From Wuchereria bancrofti (Eukaryota > Nematoda > Chromadorea > Rhabditida > Onchocercidae): DNA of 64,000 bases. The notes below the pieces were generated by a model. That model was not told the DNA's origin. It did not search any database and saw only the letters and a list, made by a program, of their open reading frames with translations. The translations under genes were made by a program, and so were the position numbers. Positions 32,201 to 46,490 of the stretch are shown piece after piece (the stretch's first letter is position 1; every line of letters begins with the position of its first letter). The stretch covers positions 7,786,743-7,850,742 of the forward strand of contig SSBO01000012.1 in assembly GCA_005281725.1 (NCBI GenBank). The letters run 5' to 3'.

Positions 32201-34469
32201 CCACCAATATTTGCACCAAAAGCAACTGATATCAACAATCCTTTGGCCATTTGATGTTCATCTTTACTTAAAATTTCTGTTGGATCTCTAGAAAACAATG
32301 TTTTACTATATTAAAGTTCATAATTATCACAGTAGCAGAAAGACTTGTATGATACAGGTTCTTCAGTTTGTAGAATGGATATATGACAAATTCTTCTTTG
32401 GACTTTTGGCCCGAATAGGTTATATGCATACACCTTTCTCCTTGCGTATATTGTGTGTGAATGCGTGTACTGTACATGTGTTGTGCATATTTTTAAGTCA
32501 ATTTCGTACGGAAATGCAAAATAAACCAAAAAGTACCTCGTACTAAAAGTACCGAGAGATTTCCTTCGTCCATCGCTGTTTTCATTATGCCTGTCTTCGA
32601 CCACTGCTTCACCCAACAGACTATCCTGTAGAGCTTAAAATCATAAGATGCGTCTTCAAATTATAGCAATGAAATTTGATCACTGTTATATAATTGATCA
32701 CTTTTTGATGAAGGAATATTTTAAATAAATCAGAAATTAATTTGAAATTTACTGACAGAATTACCAAGTACATTATTGGTTTTACATTTTTGATAAATAT
32801 GAAATCTTACACTGAACTGATTTCTACGATTACTTTTGACAAGCTCGATAATAACAGAATTGGCAATAGGTACCATGAGAGCAGCGGTTGCTGTGTTTGA
32901 TATCCACATACTGCAATTTGTTCTTTTCTTCTCTCTTCTTTGAAAACCGAAAAGTCAACTACTTAAGTTCTAGACAGCTTTTCACTACAATTGCAACTAT
33001 TAGGAAATATAAATTACCTTAAAAATGCAGTTACCAACATGAAACCAAGCATAATCCTGAAAATGAAACATTGCTATTAACTTCATTTTAAAAAATCGCT
33101 GAAGTAATGGAAATCCATGTGTGAACCTTTTACCATCATAAATTTGGTAAATGATTTTTTTAGAACCATTAATCCACCAAGAAGAAATCAAAGGATTTCA
33201 AAATAGAAATGCATCTTTTTTCTTTTTATGCCGAAAAAATTTGCAAAATCTAGTAATAAACAGAAAGAAAAGTACAATATAAAATAGTAACCAGCACGGT
33301 TGGGGTGGAACAATAGTTAATACGAATAAGGCGACACGATTGTGTAATTTGCATTTTTGAACAGCTACAGCTACCATTAATCCACCAATAAATAAAAAAC
33401 TTATATCCTAAAAATTACATAAGCGTCAAAAATGTCAAATTCCTCAACTTTATAGTGAAGATTTTTTCATAAACATTTTAAAAAATTAACAAAATTTTAT
33501 GGAGTCTCATTATGCTTCTTTTGTTCATAAAAAAGTAATAAAAATTAATAAGAGGAATGATAATAAAGCTTACAGGTAGATACATTTGAGCAACATCATT
33601 CGATGCCATTAAGCCTAGCAAAGGATAAAGTACCATTGGTAGTAAAGCAGTCACTGCTAACGGTATTACCTCCATAACCCAGTAAACAGCCATTATGCCA
33701 ACACAGTAACCACATCTTGCTTCGTCCTATAATTACTAATTATGTTAGTGATATTAGTTGCATTGTATCACAATTGAAATTAACCGTTGCTTATTTGTTC
33801 CTTACATATTAACTAGTTTTGGCGATAATATAGAAGTTGACACATTAGAACTTTGAAATTTCTCATTTTTTTTTCCGTATTTCTAGAATATTTCAAATAT
33901 TACAATTTTTCTAATTTTACAATTTTTAAACAACTATTTACTGTGAATGGAAATATAATGGATATAATATAATAATGAAAATACGTGAATATAATGGAAA
34001 CTCTAGTTTAATGTCTGTTGTTGAATTTGGAAAGGAGATTTCTGCACTACTAGTGGTGAATATGTAAAGAGATCTACCACAGAATATTTAAAATTTTTAC
34101 CACTTCTTTCACTTATCTGTAGAATTTTAAAAATTTCAAAAACAACGAGATACGTAGTTAGAAACTTTTACCTGACTTTGTGGAAAAGAAAACAGGATTG
34201 GTAACAAAATTATGGGCGTTAATGTAAATGCCAAATGAGTACGCATTCTCCATATTACTGATAGTGTTGACGGCCTAAAATTTGCTTTTTACAACTGAAT
34301 GAAAAAGTTAGATAATTTTAGAGCCTTTAATTCTTTTTTGATTTCTTAAGTAATGTCAAGTTTTGGTCATAAATTTGAAATGAACTAAAAAATATAAAAT
34401 AAAATAGAAAAATTAAAAAGCTTACTTTCTTGGCTGATGATATCTTATAGGCGATTTTATCAGTGACAT
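29229..34469 (-). CDS. SLC13 (INDY/NaDC) sodium-coupled di/tricarboxylate transporter, 16 exons
   Basis: Exons on minus: 34469-34426, 34274-34172, 33726-33574, 33407-33292, 33056-33018, 32910-32811, 32625-32537, 32287-32144, 31989-31859, 31677-31515, 31358-31279, 31194-31082, 30266-30027, 29912-29853, 29775-29705, 29262-29229. They sum to 1680 nt (559 aa), a normal length for the family. Seen: [34 protein letters not shown], the first Ser-Asn-Thr motif [13 protein letters not shown] (about 154-166), [29 protein letters not shown], the second Ser-Asn-Thr [14 protein letters not shown] (about 462-475) and [13 protein letters not shown]. Both SNT motifs bind Na+ and the carboxylate substrate in this family. 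It should be a plasma-membrane protein with about 11-12 helices. Nematode NAC proteins of this type affect metabolism and lifespan. Exon 10 appears to use a GC donor (31514-31513), because only that restores the conserved GYVTD. Confidence 0.93.
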
Positions 34470-37400
34470 TTTTATCGTTAGTCTTCAATATCTTTCAAAG
34501 ATATGTTGGAATTATTGAAATTTGAATAGTTTGAAGTCTTGTTATGAATTAATTTCAGGAATGGTATACGTTGGAATCCTCACAAGGAGAGTGTTATAGG
34601 ACTACTACGCTTTTATTCTTTCCGCAAATTCGATTTTCATAAAAATGGACGGATAGTGACAAGTAAATGAGTGAAACGGACTTCAAATCAAAGGTATTAA
34701 TGATTAAGATTAGTAACACTGTAGCATCATTCGTCCAGTTGCATCTTTCGATTTTGACTTGACAATATATAAATTAGGCAGAGTCTTGAAGCATCTTCCT
34801 AAGGTAGATCTATGATGCATTACGCTAATGTAAATTCCTCGCTAGTTGTAGGTCGTATTACTTGAACTTAGTCAGCGAATAAATAGTATAATTTCGGTAT
34901 TTCCTAATATTACAAGATTAATGATCGAGTAACACCTTCTCAATTTCAGGAATTGTTGTTCGTCATTGACCCTACATTGCGATGAAATACCTGTGGAAAT
35001 ACTTAGGACTGAGAAGTGATCATTTTCGGCATACGTTAACGCTGAATGTCAACTTCTTTAGAAGTAGAAAATCCTTAATGGAAAAAAAAATAACCACTGA
35101 CTAAGTTTTTTGATCATGATAACTGATTTTTTTTCTTTTTTTTTGACTTGGCTAATATTTATGGACGTTCTTTAAAATGATTTTTAAAGGGATATTGTAA
35201 GTAATTGATGATTTGTTTACCATTAAGTCTTATAACAATTTGAACCGGTTATTTTCGAAAACTAGAAAAAAAAAATAACAGCTGGAACAAATGGAGCAGT
35301 CTTAAATTCATTTTCTTTCTATTATGTCAAAATATACAAAACTTAAAATTCAAATTGTTCGTATCGGGACATATCCTCACAACTTACTGCGTGCTGTGTT
35401 GCCATAAACATAAAAATGCAAAAGCTCCAAATACCAAGCTTTCTAGCATTTCCTTATTCAAACAGTTGCTAGCACCATTTCACATTATAATTGAATTTTG
35501 TCAACTGTCACAATATTTCATAACTGAAAATTTGCAAAAATTTGAATTTGAATTCGGTTTTATTTATATTTGCCGAAATAGTTTATTTTATTTGTCGTTT
35601 TTTTTTTCTTTTTTAATTAAACAGTTTTTAGCTGCAAGAGAAGTTATATTGGATGCCATTCATGAAGTCATTCTTAAAGGAAAACAAATCCAGAAGAGCT
35701 GAGAAACTTGAAGCATTCTCTTTTAATGTGCACTGGAATTAGCATCATTAAGAATATTTACTTTATTTTGTTTTAAAATTAAATTTCAACCACTAATTTT
35801 CATATTTATTTCAATGTTTAAGGTAACTCAAGGTAACTCTTCCATAAGTCTAATGTGTGGAATAGAAGAAAAGAAGTGTTTTCAAACATGGATTGAAACT
35901 TTTCCGTTTGTTGTACCCAAACTTGAACTGAAAATTACGAATAAAAATTTTATGAGTAATTTGTTCTGCTTATCCCTTACTCGATACTTGATAAAATCAG
36001 CTAATATAACACCGCAACAAATTATTTTTCAATAAGAATAGTCATCAAACATAAAACATAAAAATTGAAATGAGATGTTTTTGATTTAAAGGAAGAAAAA
36101 TTCTTCTTTTAAGTTTTCATGTGATTTTGCAAATTTTTACCATAAAGATGCAGAACTTGGCAAACTATGGTAATAAGAAAAACTAAGTAAAATTCGAAGA
36201 TTAATGATAAGAAGATTGAAATTATAAATGTTTTGATAAAACTGAATGACAGACGCGATGTGAAAAATTACTAACCGATCAATGGTGTAGAAAGGTTCGT
36301 GTTACCACTGTACCCATTTTTTTCAATTTTCATTAGTACACTCCTATAATAAATTATTATTACTGCTATTGATGTGCACGTGGGTTGTAGGGATCCCATC
36401 AACATGACTAGTCTGAAATCAATCATTTCGAATGAAGATTAGCAGAAAATATATAAGAAGTATGGAAATTATGCCTTTTAGCAATTTATAAGTCGATACA
36501 GAGTCACAAAAATCATTTATATCACTGATTACTGAATTTTGATACTACGCTATCTCTTCTAGCGACATATTTTGTATTGAATTCTTGACAATAATCGCCA
36601 ACTTCATTCAAAAATCATTAGCTGAAACCTTGATAATCACAAATCATGCAATCCAACTTTTTCATTTTGGCTAAATACTTTGATCATTTAACTTTAGTTA
36701 TTTATTATAATAATTATTGAAGATTACAATATGATCAAACGATTATGAAATTGCTACACATAAATATTTGAAATAAATCAGTATAAGATTTTTCAGTATA
36801 AGAGTAAGATTTAGTCATACTTTTTGGCTCGTTTATTTGTAAAATTTTTGATTGTTATGTCATTCTCTTATGTTTTATTCATTGCTCTCAAAATTTTCAA
36901 TAAAAGAAATTTTTCCCTCAATTAATTTCTTGTAGTCAATTTTAAATGGAAATAGATGAAGTGCCCTTTATCTGATGTTCTGCATCAACTTTCTATGAAA
37001 GGAAATGCGCAATACTACAGCAGAAACTTATTTTATCAATAATTTGTAGGCAAAAATAGCAACGACATAATATATCCATCCATTTAAGTTTATCAAGAGA
37101 GCATTGTAAAAAACATTTTAAATTATGAGAATAATGCAAGGAGAAAATAGATGCACGTGAGAATAGATGAAAAACGATTTTTTAAGTTTTATCACACTAT
37201 TTTGAATAGAATCTAAATTTTTAACAAAGCTTTGCAAGTTAAAATTTTTGATGCCAAATGATTTTGGAAATAAAGCTGAAAGAAAAAGCGAATTAAAACA
37301 GTATGATCAAAAATGACCAGGAAGAGGTGAATTTTGATCATTAATGATGATAGTTGAACACCGTACAAGAATATCATATGAGCGTCAAAGCTAATTAATA

Positions 37401-40323
37401 GTAGCAATGTCATAGCTGTAGCCTAAATACATTAAGCAGTTATCAATAGGATATTACTTTTAATGTACTTTCTTATCAGGTCGCATTGCGTCAATCTTAA
37501 ATATATTTCAAGTCAGCATAAAATGACACTATTATCATGGAAGTTGTCTACTTAGGACAAAGTATTGTGCAGATTCATAAAAAATTTAAAAATCATTGAA
37601 AATTTTATGATTAATCGTTTGGTCATGTAACCAAAGGTATTACAACTATCGGTATCAAATTTAAAAAAGTATTCTCTTTCCAGAACCTGATCGTGCGCTC
37701 TGAAATCATTTGGTATCTTCTGTCATTTCGTTTTTTTACTTTTAATTTATTACGAAATACAGTTGTGAAAACTTCATCAATCATTGCCATAGGAACATTG
37801 CATTTCTATCTTGACAACTTGAACAATAATTAATTCTACTTTTTTTCTCTCCTTGAGACATTGATGATATCGTAAAGTATGAAATTTATTCAGACTACCT
37901 CATACAAGATAACGAGTTAAGCAGTTCAGTAATTTATATATGACATGGATGTAAACATAAATATGTGCTTGTGATCTTTCAGAGAAAATAAAACATTCGA
38001 GTGTCGAAATAAAAGAATAGTTTAAAATTTTATTGATATGAGTTTTCTAATTGTACGTCAAATGAATTTGGATATCAATCTCTCAGAGCGAGTTTACAGT
38101 ATTAACTATTTCAGAATTTATTTCAGTTTTCATGATAAAATACACATATACCATCCATACACTAAGTGTATGATATATGAAACTTCAACAAAGCGTAATT
38201 GGTTTCAGATAAATGAATTGCAGCAATTTAATCTGTAATAAGTTGATAAAAGCTAAATGAACAGTTTTGATCAACGAAGCCGATAACATCATTTACATGG
38301 CACTAATTTGATTGCTGCAAACTTTTTAACTTTTAGAGGTGATTGTGTGGTCAGTTAATAAAAGCAGTCAATTTACATATGTTGGTTTGTAGTTTCTGAA
38401 TTAGGTTAACTCGTACTAAGACTGTCACTCACCTGTGACACTTTATAAAAAGCTATTCGCTGTCAGCTCTAATGCAAAAGATCCAATATAAGAGCATTTT
38501 AAGTTACACATCTATTTCATTTTATACCAACTGATCTTCCAGTTTTTCATATCAGAGAAAATTGTCTTTCATAGCTTCATTTTACCATAACACAATACAA
38601 GGTACAATTTAGTTGTAATCGTTATTATGGCGCATTAGTCAACTTTTTTATTCTATCCATTTCAATTTAGCACATTAAACGGTTAATCATTTTTTTAAAA
38701 CGGATACTTGTATTTTAAATAAAAAAAAAACACGAACAGCAGAGGGGAAGAGAGTGCAGAAAATTTGAATACTTGAAGGAGGGGACAAATTTAGCCAGTG
38801 TTGATTTCAATAATTTTTATTAGGAGAATTAAAATGAAAAACAACTTGTTTTCTTGTATGTAAAGTGCTTCAAAGCATATTTATGCTTAAAGCATTGAAG
38901 CACAACATTATATTTAACATTATTAATCATTGATTGATCCAGTGTGATTTTCAGTTGATGTAAAATAATTTGAATATGAAATAAGCATTAATAACTCATC
39001 ATATACCATAATCTATATCCTAAAAGAGTGAGAGCGATACTATGACCCTAATTCACCACCGTTCATGTGATCACAAATTAACGAACTTTGTATAGTAGCA
39101 TTTGTTAATAAATTTAAACTGACCCGACAGAACTGTCAAATATTTCCAGAAAAACGAATTATATTTTTAAGTTAAAAGTTTATTTAGTAAAACTTTTATG
39201 ATGAGTTGTAATTATTAATTTTGATGATTTTCCTTTTTTTCTTTTTTTTTGTTTTTTATGTTCTTTTTGTTGCCTGCAAGTGTTCATCTAATTTCTTCGT
39301 TGATTTCTTTTATAGATTCCTTTTGGGCCTGAAGGTAAATTAATTATGCAGTAAGTATGAAACGAGGTGATGAGGATATCCTAGTTTCTCTAGCAACATT
39401 TCATTTCATGAATCTCGTGATATACCAATTTTCACTTTTTTTTTTCTTGTTTCAGTAAGGAAAAAAAAATTTTTTTTCCGGAAAAAGCGATGCACTCTTC
39501 AAGTTTCAATACTCTAAATTCGAGCAAAATTCATAACAGTTCCAGATGTGACAGACAAATTTTGTCTTCGTCTACTTCACCTCTTCATTTTTGGTCATTT
39601 GTAAGACTGGCCAGCTATATGTTTGGCCAACAGCTTTTAAGTTTCTGCCCTTCTTTGTTAGCTAAATAAAATATAAAATCCGTGATTTTATGCCATCTTT
39701 GTGGGAATAATTTTCATGATTAACTCATTAAAAAAGCATTATTGCAAACAAAAGACTTAAAATTAAGTGACATCACAATTATAATCAACAAAAGTAGTAG
39801 AATTAAAGCTAATTATTTATCATAATTTGAAGAAATTTGTTCAAAAAAAACTAATTTTCTTAAATAATTTTTCTCACAATGCATACGCATATGATAAACA
39901 GCAGACATTTTTAGATAAAGAACAGTTTGAAAATGAGACTGAAATTATGGAAAAAATACTTGAAATTGACTGAAAATAACAATAATTAAAAAATAAAAAT
40001 AATTCATATGATCAACGTATTCAAATCTATTAATATTAATTTGACTACATGCATGGAAATATTTTTTTTAATTATCAAAACAAAGTACATCCATGCGCAA
40101 ATCATAAATTTTCACTTGCTCCATTTATTTTACAAATCTAATTGCTAATTATCAATGATTGCAGATTATCAGTAATTGGAAGACTACATTATAAAAGAAC
40201 CCGTAAAAATTAATCAAGTTTATAGTAAGGAGAAGTGTTCAACGAATTCTTTTAATGTAGGATTAAATTTCAACCCTAAATCAAAGTTCTGAAAATTGTT
40301 ATAGAATTAATATCTTAATAATG
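34470..40323. other. 5.9-kb intergenic region between SLC13 and PTR genes
   Basis: I found no supported gene. A plus frame at 35355-35702 starts with TTG; its last 25 residues follow a TTTTTAG, but nothing adjoining can be spliced to it. Short plus frames at 35814-36035 and 38038-38238 match nothing. The PTR 3' UTR should lie just left of 40323, and the SLC13 promoter just right of 34470. Confidence 0.4.
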
Positions 40324-43300
40324 CTACAACTTTTTACTACAAGGAAAAAATGACAAAGGGAAAAAACTAAGAGTAATTGGGATAAACAATAATCCATGTA
40401 ATAATCCAATGACCATTGTAAGCCAAATTGTCTTAAAAAATGTTAAAATAATATATGCATTGACCGTATAGAGGACAGATACACCAGCGATTGTAGATGC
40501 TGCACCCTAAAACTTAAAATTATAATCAAAAGGAAATATAGTCTTTAGTTATAAGTTTGTTATATCTATTCGTGAGTAATCCCGTACTGTTTGTCTTAAA
40601 ATATGACCCTTTTGACTCATCAGTATGTTATGAATATAAAACTAAACAGGAATTAAAAACCTGAAAAATGGGCCATCCAAGTGATTCAAGAGCATGAATA
40701 ACTCGTTCTCTTGATGAGCCAGTTGCCGTGACAAACGCATATGTGATATGAGATGATAAATCAACAGCGAAACCAATACTCATAATGATGGAAATCATTG
40801 ATACGGCATCCAAATGAACACCCCAGAATGTCATATAACCAAATATACCCGTATTAATTGATATTATAGAGATGATTATTAAAGCACCTAAAGGTTTGTG
40901 CATTTTAAAAATTCGACCATCAATTTAGCAAATAAAAAATATGAATTTTAATGACTGAACCCATTTTGAATTCAACATAAAAATTTCGACAGCGCACTTT
41001 AATTTAAAAAATTTAAAAGTTAAGAACTTACATGGAGCTAGACTAGGTACTAATATTATAGCCACAGTAGCCATACAGATTAATGATATAATGATACTGC
41101 GAATAGTTGATGGGACAATAATTATATACTGATCAGCAAATGGAAACGTTTCATGGAATACTTCGATTTTAAATGGTTGCCGATCAGCTATTTCACGTAA
41201 TTTTTGAGCGGCATTTTTATGCTGATTTGCGCTAACAGTGTTCTGCATTGCTATCTGCAAATTCATTACATCAACAAGAGATTGCTCAAATTATCGTAAT
41301 TTTTAAATTATCAATTTCAAGAAATAATAGTCATAAAATAAAACTCAAAGTGAAGTTATCAACATCACTATTTCTGTCATTTTTAGTGAAAGCAAGATAA
41401 ATTTAAAAAGTTTTAAAGGAACCTGAAATCGAAATGCTTGAAAAGTACCATTCTCGTTAAAATGGATATCTGTTGCCCACTGGTTACTTCCTCCCGTATA
41501 TTTCAACCAACTTAGCAATTTTGTGTTCCAAATCCTAAAAAGAGTGCTACAACAGTAGATGCTCCAACTTTTTATTTTAGGACGTTTTTAAAATTGTAAA
41601 CATTCAGTTGAATTTTAAAGAAAACGATGGGTTTTTTTTTATACGGCAAACATGATTGATAGGCTTTTTTATTTTAACTTTAAAATTTCAAAATTTCAAT
41701 TTCAGGAAATAAAGCGACGAGTCAGGCATTAAAAAGGAAATCAAATGTTAAAAGTGCATCTGTGCATCAACAAGAATTAGATTATCATAGATGAAATCTG
41801 TTAAACCTAACTAACCGTTCCGTATTTTCCAGTTCAGCGTTGACTTCATCAAGATAATTTAAATATTCCAGAAGGAAAAAAATTGTCCCATCTCTACCTA
41901 ATGTGTATTCCGTATTCTCAAATGCTTGTACTACGGCCATTATTTTTCCTCTAAAAAATTTTTACTACTGTATATTTTTTCATCACTTAAGTTTCGAAAC
42001 TTTAAGCGATAAGTAAACATTCTAGCAATATTTCTAAGCAATTCAATTCTTAAAGCAAAACTCTAAAAATAAAAAAAGATTAAAAAATTTGCAAAAAAAT
42101 TCATTTTTGATATCGCTGGGTGATTTTCCGGAAAGTACATGTAGTTGACAGGAGTTGCTGATCCGAATGAATAAGCAACCTTGATGATTTATTTGTAATT
42201 TCAGAACTACCTTTGAATAGGATCAGTAAGATTTGGAGGATGTAACACGGCAACATGAAGCTGAGTACCTCGTACCCAGAAATTTTTCAAATCTGCGAAA
42301 TAATGAGAGGTGTAATGATTATTTGTAACCAAATTTTCTGGTTCCAATCCTTCCTATAATTTCAAAATTCAACAAATATTCCTTTTTCAAAAGCTTTTAG
42401 CGGAAAATTTATAACAAATGTTACAGTGAAATTTTGAGAAAACTTCAAAATATTACCGAATAATTTAAACATCCGACCACAGCAACAGCAATATATATAC
42501 AGTAAAAGATGCAAGTTAAAATAGCACATTCTTTACGTAATATAAACTGAGCATAAATATGACCAAAGAAATACTGCGTCCACGTATTCTCTTTCTTCTC
42601 GATTGGTTGAGTTTTCAAATGAGATACTGTTGGGATACACAGTCCTGAAATCTACACGCAAAATACATTAACAATTTCCATTTGAATATCTAAAATTGTA
42701 ATTCAAGAAAACTTTTGCAATAGATCAGACTTTATATCCAGAAGTGAAAGCTAATTTATAAAGTGCACTTCAAGTGAACTTTAAACAGCGTAGTATGGAT
42801 CATATCATTTTACAACTACTACTTTGCATATCAGAGTTCATTCCAGCTTTTTTACAACAACTTGTAATTTGTTATCTAATGAAAGCTATACTTGTGAAAT
42901 GTAGTAATGAGCATAAAAATGTAACCTTCAGTGAAGCAATTATTATCAGCATCAACCATTTCAGTTGGTTTTTGATTACATAATTCGTCAACAGCAATAA
43001 TCAAACTAAGAGTTTTAATGGCAGTTTTCAAAGAACTGCCATTTGACTGAGTGCTGATACCAGAGCGATATGATATATCAGATCCGCTAAATAAGTTTAA
43101 AAGTGATTCCGGATATAATCATAAAGGTCAAAAATAAAATAAAGTGGAAAAGTGGAACCTGTCAGTTGACGAACACTGCAAACTATTGTCATAGTCATTC
43201 CTTGAATTACAGAATCGAGCACTGTTAATAATTTCTTTTTTGACGTATTGTTGGTCAACTTTATAGAAAAGTAGGCAGTGCCGTTGATTCATTTCCACAG

Positions 43301-46300
43301 AGCCCATTATGGCAAGAAATGCCATAAAAAATGTAAACTGAAAATCAAATTTTAATTTAATGACGAAATGTTTAATTTTAATTGTTTAATTGCAAAGCAT
43401 AATATTTACTCCGTGAAAATTTAAAAAAAAGGAATGAAATGATTTCAAAATTTTAATTGAGTTATATCAAATAAATCACTAACTTGATACAAATAGCAAA
43501 AGATGAATGTAATACAGGCATAGCTGCAGAAGAGCTGAATTCCCGGTAGTTCGCTATGACAGCCTACAGCAAATGATAATATATCAGTGATATTTGTGAT
43601 AGATATAGTGACCCCTGCATGAGCCATCATATTACTCATTCTGAAATCAGCTCTTTTCAACTTTAATTTTAACTCATCAAAAGATAGTCAAATGAAAAAA
43701 AAGAAAAAAAAAGCATACGTCGACAATTAATCGTCACTACTGTTACAGATTTATGGTCATTACATCTCATAATGGACACTGACACACCACATTTAATCAA
43801 TCAATTATGTTAGCAGACCGAATTACAACAATGTCTTCTCAACTTGCATAAGCGCTCAAAAAAATACTGCCACAGTTTCCACTCTTTGTTATTTCTCTAA
43901 TGTGAAAGTCGAGTAGAAGCAAGCTGCTGAATGCGTATAGAAATGTAGAAATAGTTTAACCTTTTTGATACAGTATCTGTCTGATCTGTTTGATTCCAAC
44001 AAGCATTCATTACAAACATATCATCCACTCCAATTGCTATAATTTATTCATTTAAACCCAAATAATCTAACCAAAGATTGAATTAAAAAATCATTAGACC
44101 CTTTTGTAAGTATACTTTTTGAAGATTATTGCTCGATAGCAAACTGCTTGACGGTTAATTTAGCCCAATATAAAGTGGTGTTTTTTTTTTTGTCAGATTA
44201 AATTCTATAAGTTTATTTATAAACCAAAAAATAAATGAACTTATTTGAAAACCTTATACTAATTAAATTCTTCTCACATCTTTTTCATTGGTAATTAGAA
44301 ATGAATCTGCACTGAATTGCTAACCGATAATAAGGAATGGTATAATTGTGTTGATTACATTGTACGGTATGCTTAACATCAGCGCAAACCCAAAACCACT
44401 GCACATTGCCAGTAATGTTGTAATAAGACCTAAGGCACATTCACAAACTAATTTTCAAACTAAATTAATTTCAATTAAATAAAGATTTTGCAGCAAAGTT
44501 GACAAAAGAGAATTTTAGAAATATTAACTTCTTAAACATATTAATAGGGTAATCTGATTTTACAGTACCTGCACATGCAACATACGGCTTACTACGAACC
44601 CAGTCAATGCTTGTACTTGGATGTTTCTTGAGGACATATGAAAATATGGTAGCATAAATGGAGAGTAGCGAGAAGCTAGTAAGGAAATTCCAAGTGAAAT
44701 CTTTTGCATTCTCAGCTAAACCGTCCTGTAAAACAGACAGTAGTTTTTTCAGAATGATTTGATTTGAACTTCATTTTAATTTGAACTCCAAAACTTCCTT
44801 AATTCCTTAGTTTGATTAATTCAAAAGTCTATCCCACATAAATGAAATTGTTTTACCTGTAATGAATGGTAATGTGAGAATGAGAGTGAAATAACATCAC
44901 TTTTATAATTATGCAATAAGTAATGCTCAACAGCATATGAGAATGCGGTTGAGTACCGACGAACAATATGCGCTTCTTGCTTCAAGAAATAGAAGAGTTG
45001 AGTCAGTTTTGCTGCTTTTATAGTACCATTCGATTCGTTTAAGGTCACACCACTCAGTACTGTTCCCAAATAAACAGGCGTGTCCGAAAATTTGATTTCA
45101 TTATTCATCAGAACTTGAAACTTTCAGAAAATCATTTTTAAATCCTAAAATAAATTTAACTGAAGCTAAATGAATTCATTGTAATTCATCTTTTCTTTCT
45201 TATCAAAATTTCATTTCCTAAAGAAACTATGATATTTTCAAACGTGTTGAAAGGAAACATGAACGTTTTGCTTAAAATTAAAATTAACTTAATGATAAGT
45301 TTACCTTACTGCCAGCTCGAGGGTATGTTAATTCCACAAAATTGCCAACTTTCATCCTTTCTTGTAACATTGAAATGTGTTCATTTGCTCCACATATCCA
45401 TTCATAGCTAAGACATAAATCCTAAATGTACTGAATGTAGATAGATTGGTTGGTCAGCCAATAATCCATTGATCAGTAGTTGATAGATAAACTCCTGGGC
45501 TGATTAGTTTATATAATTTATAGCACATAGTGAGTACCAATGATTTCCAATTTTCGATCATAGCAGAAAATATACTAACCTGATATGTGAGATTATACTT
45601 GCCATCAGTTGTTGGTATGCTAATATTAAACATAATCCATTGATTCAATCTTTGTATTTCATTTAATATTTCTTCTCTCAACAAATTTCCTCCATCTTTG
45701 GCTTTTATTAGTATATTTATAAATCGCTTCATTTCAAACGATTTACCCGGCAGAAATTTGTTTTCATTCAATGGCCATAAAGAAGCGAATGTGTCAAATT
45801 CTCGATGCCATCTGCAACTGGTAAACTGTCCTTGCCTTCTTAAGTTTGGCCATTTTTAAGAAATGGAACCTACCCAAAAATTAAGTGTATAATTGTGATC
45901 TTATGAGTTTTATATTGCCAGTCCAAGATTTTTCATTACAGTGAGGTAGAATTTCATCATTGAAATAAAACTGTGATCAAGTGAAGTCATTTAGGCAAAC
46001 TAAAGTTTGATACCATTTTGATTACCATGTTATACATGTTTTGAGTTCTACTGATAGCAACGGGTCTTATGTGATAATGAAAGATTATGCAGCCAAACAA
46101 CAGATGCTAAGCTAATCATTCTGCTTATTTTAAAATGTTTCCCATTTCCTTAATTAGGATTAAAAGGTTTCTCTAATCAATTCAAAGGATAGATGACTAT
46201 GTAAATAGATCTTTAGTGTTTCATGAAGAATGAGTTTAAAATAATAATAGAAAGATGTGTATGGGAGACTTCCTATATTTTTACCTGGCATATACCGGAG

Positions 46301-46475
46301 TGAAAACATAAAAAGGATCATCAATAGTTAAAGCAGTAAGGCGACAAAAACCAAGTGATAAGAGTGCAGTTATGATCAATGGAGACATGATTAGGAACCA
46401 TCGCCACTGATAACCAAATTCACCATACCATTGAAAAAATCGACGAAGTTCAGGTTCTACTGATGTTATTCTCAT
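40324..46475 (-). CDS. Patched-related (PTR) sterol-sensing-domain protein, 17 exons
   Basis: Exons on minus: 46475-46285, 45817-45580, 45421-45310, 45113-44857, 44725-44569, 44429-44325, 44036-43961, 43640-43484, 43337-43159, 43086-43007, 42644-42457, 42353-42211, 41950-41816, 41534-41423, 41254-41032, 40887-40661, 40506-40324. They sum to 2763 nt (920 aa) with phases consistent. Residues about 26-46 are the first membrane helix, followed by a large ectodomain (RWHREFDTFASLWPLNENKF). The sterol-sensing core is IPFLIIAIGVDDMFVM (Asp-Asp at 358-359), then ITNITDILSFAVGC. The second half repeats the layout: FENTEYTLGRDGT, DQYIIIVPSTIRS, and SIGFAVDLSSHITYAF with Asp about 827. This is an RND-type permease fold. 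Nematodes have many PTR proteins, needed for moulting, cuticle and endocytic trafficking. The exact substrate cannot be told from sequence. The ATG directly follows an ATTTACAG acceptor. The exon 10-11 linker is the weakest junction. Confidence 0.9.
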
Positions 46476-46490
46476 CTGTAAATGATATTC
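46476..46490 (-). promoter_or_regulatory. putative trans-splice acceptor immediately before the PTR start
   Basis: On the minus strand the sequence reads ATCATTTACAG and then the ATG at 46475. No upstream coding exon that fits was found, so this is likely a spliced-leader acceptor that leaves no native 5' UTR. Confidence 0.55.

Noticed and set aside
35355..35702. 115-codon plus frame, possible exon ending AREVILDAIHEVI...
   Set aside because: Mostly low-complexity with a TTG start. Only the last 25 residues follow an acceptor-like TTTTTAG, and no partner exon was found.
23718..46475. An operon of the three minus-strand genes
   Set aside because: Spacings are 1.1 kb and 5.9 kb, far larger than nematode operon gaps, and the products are unrelated.
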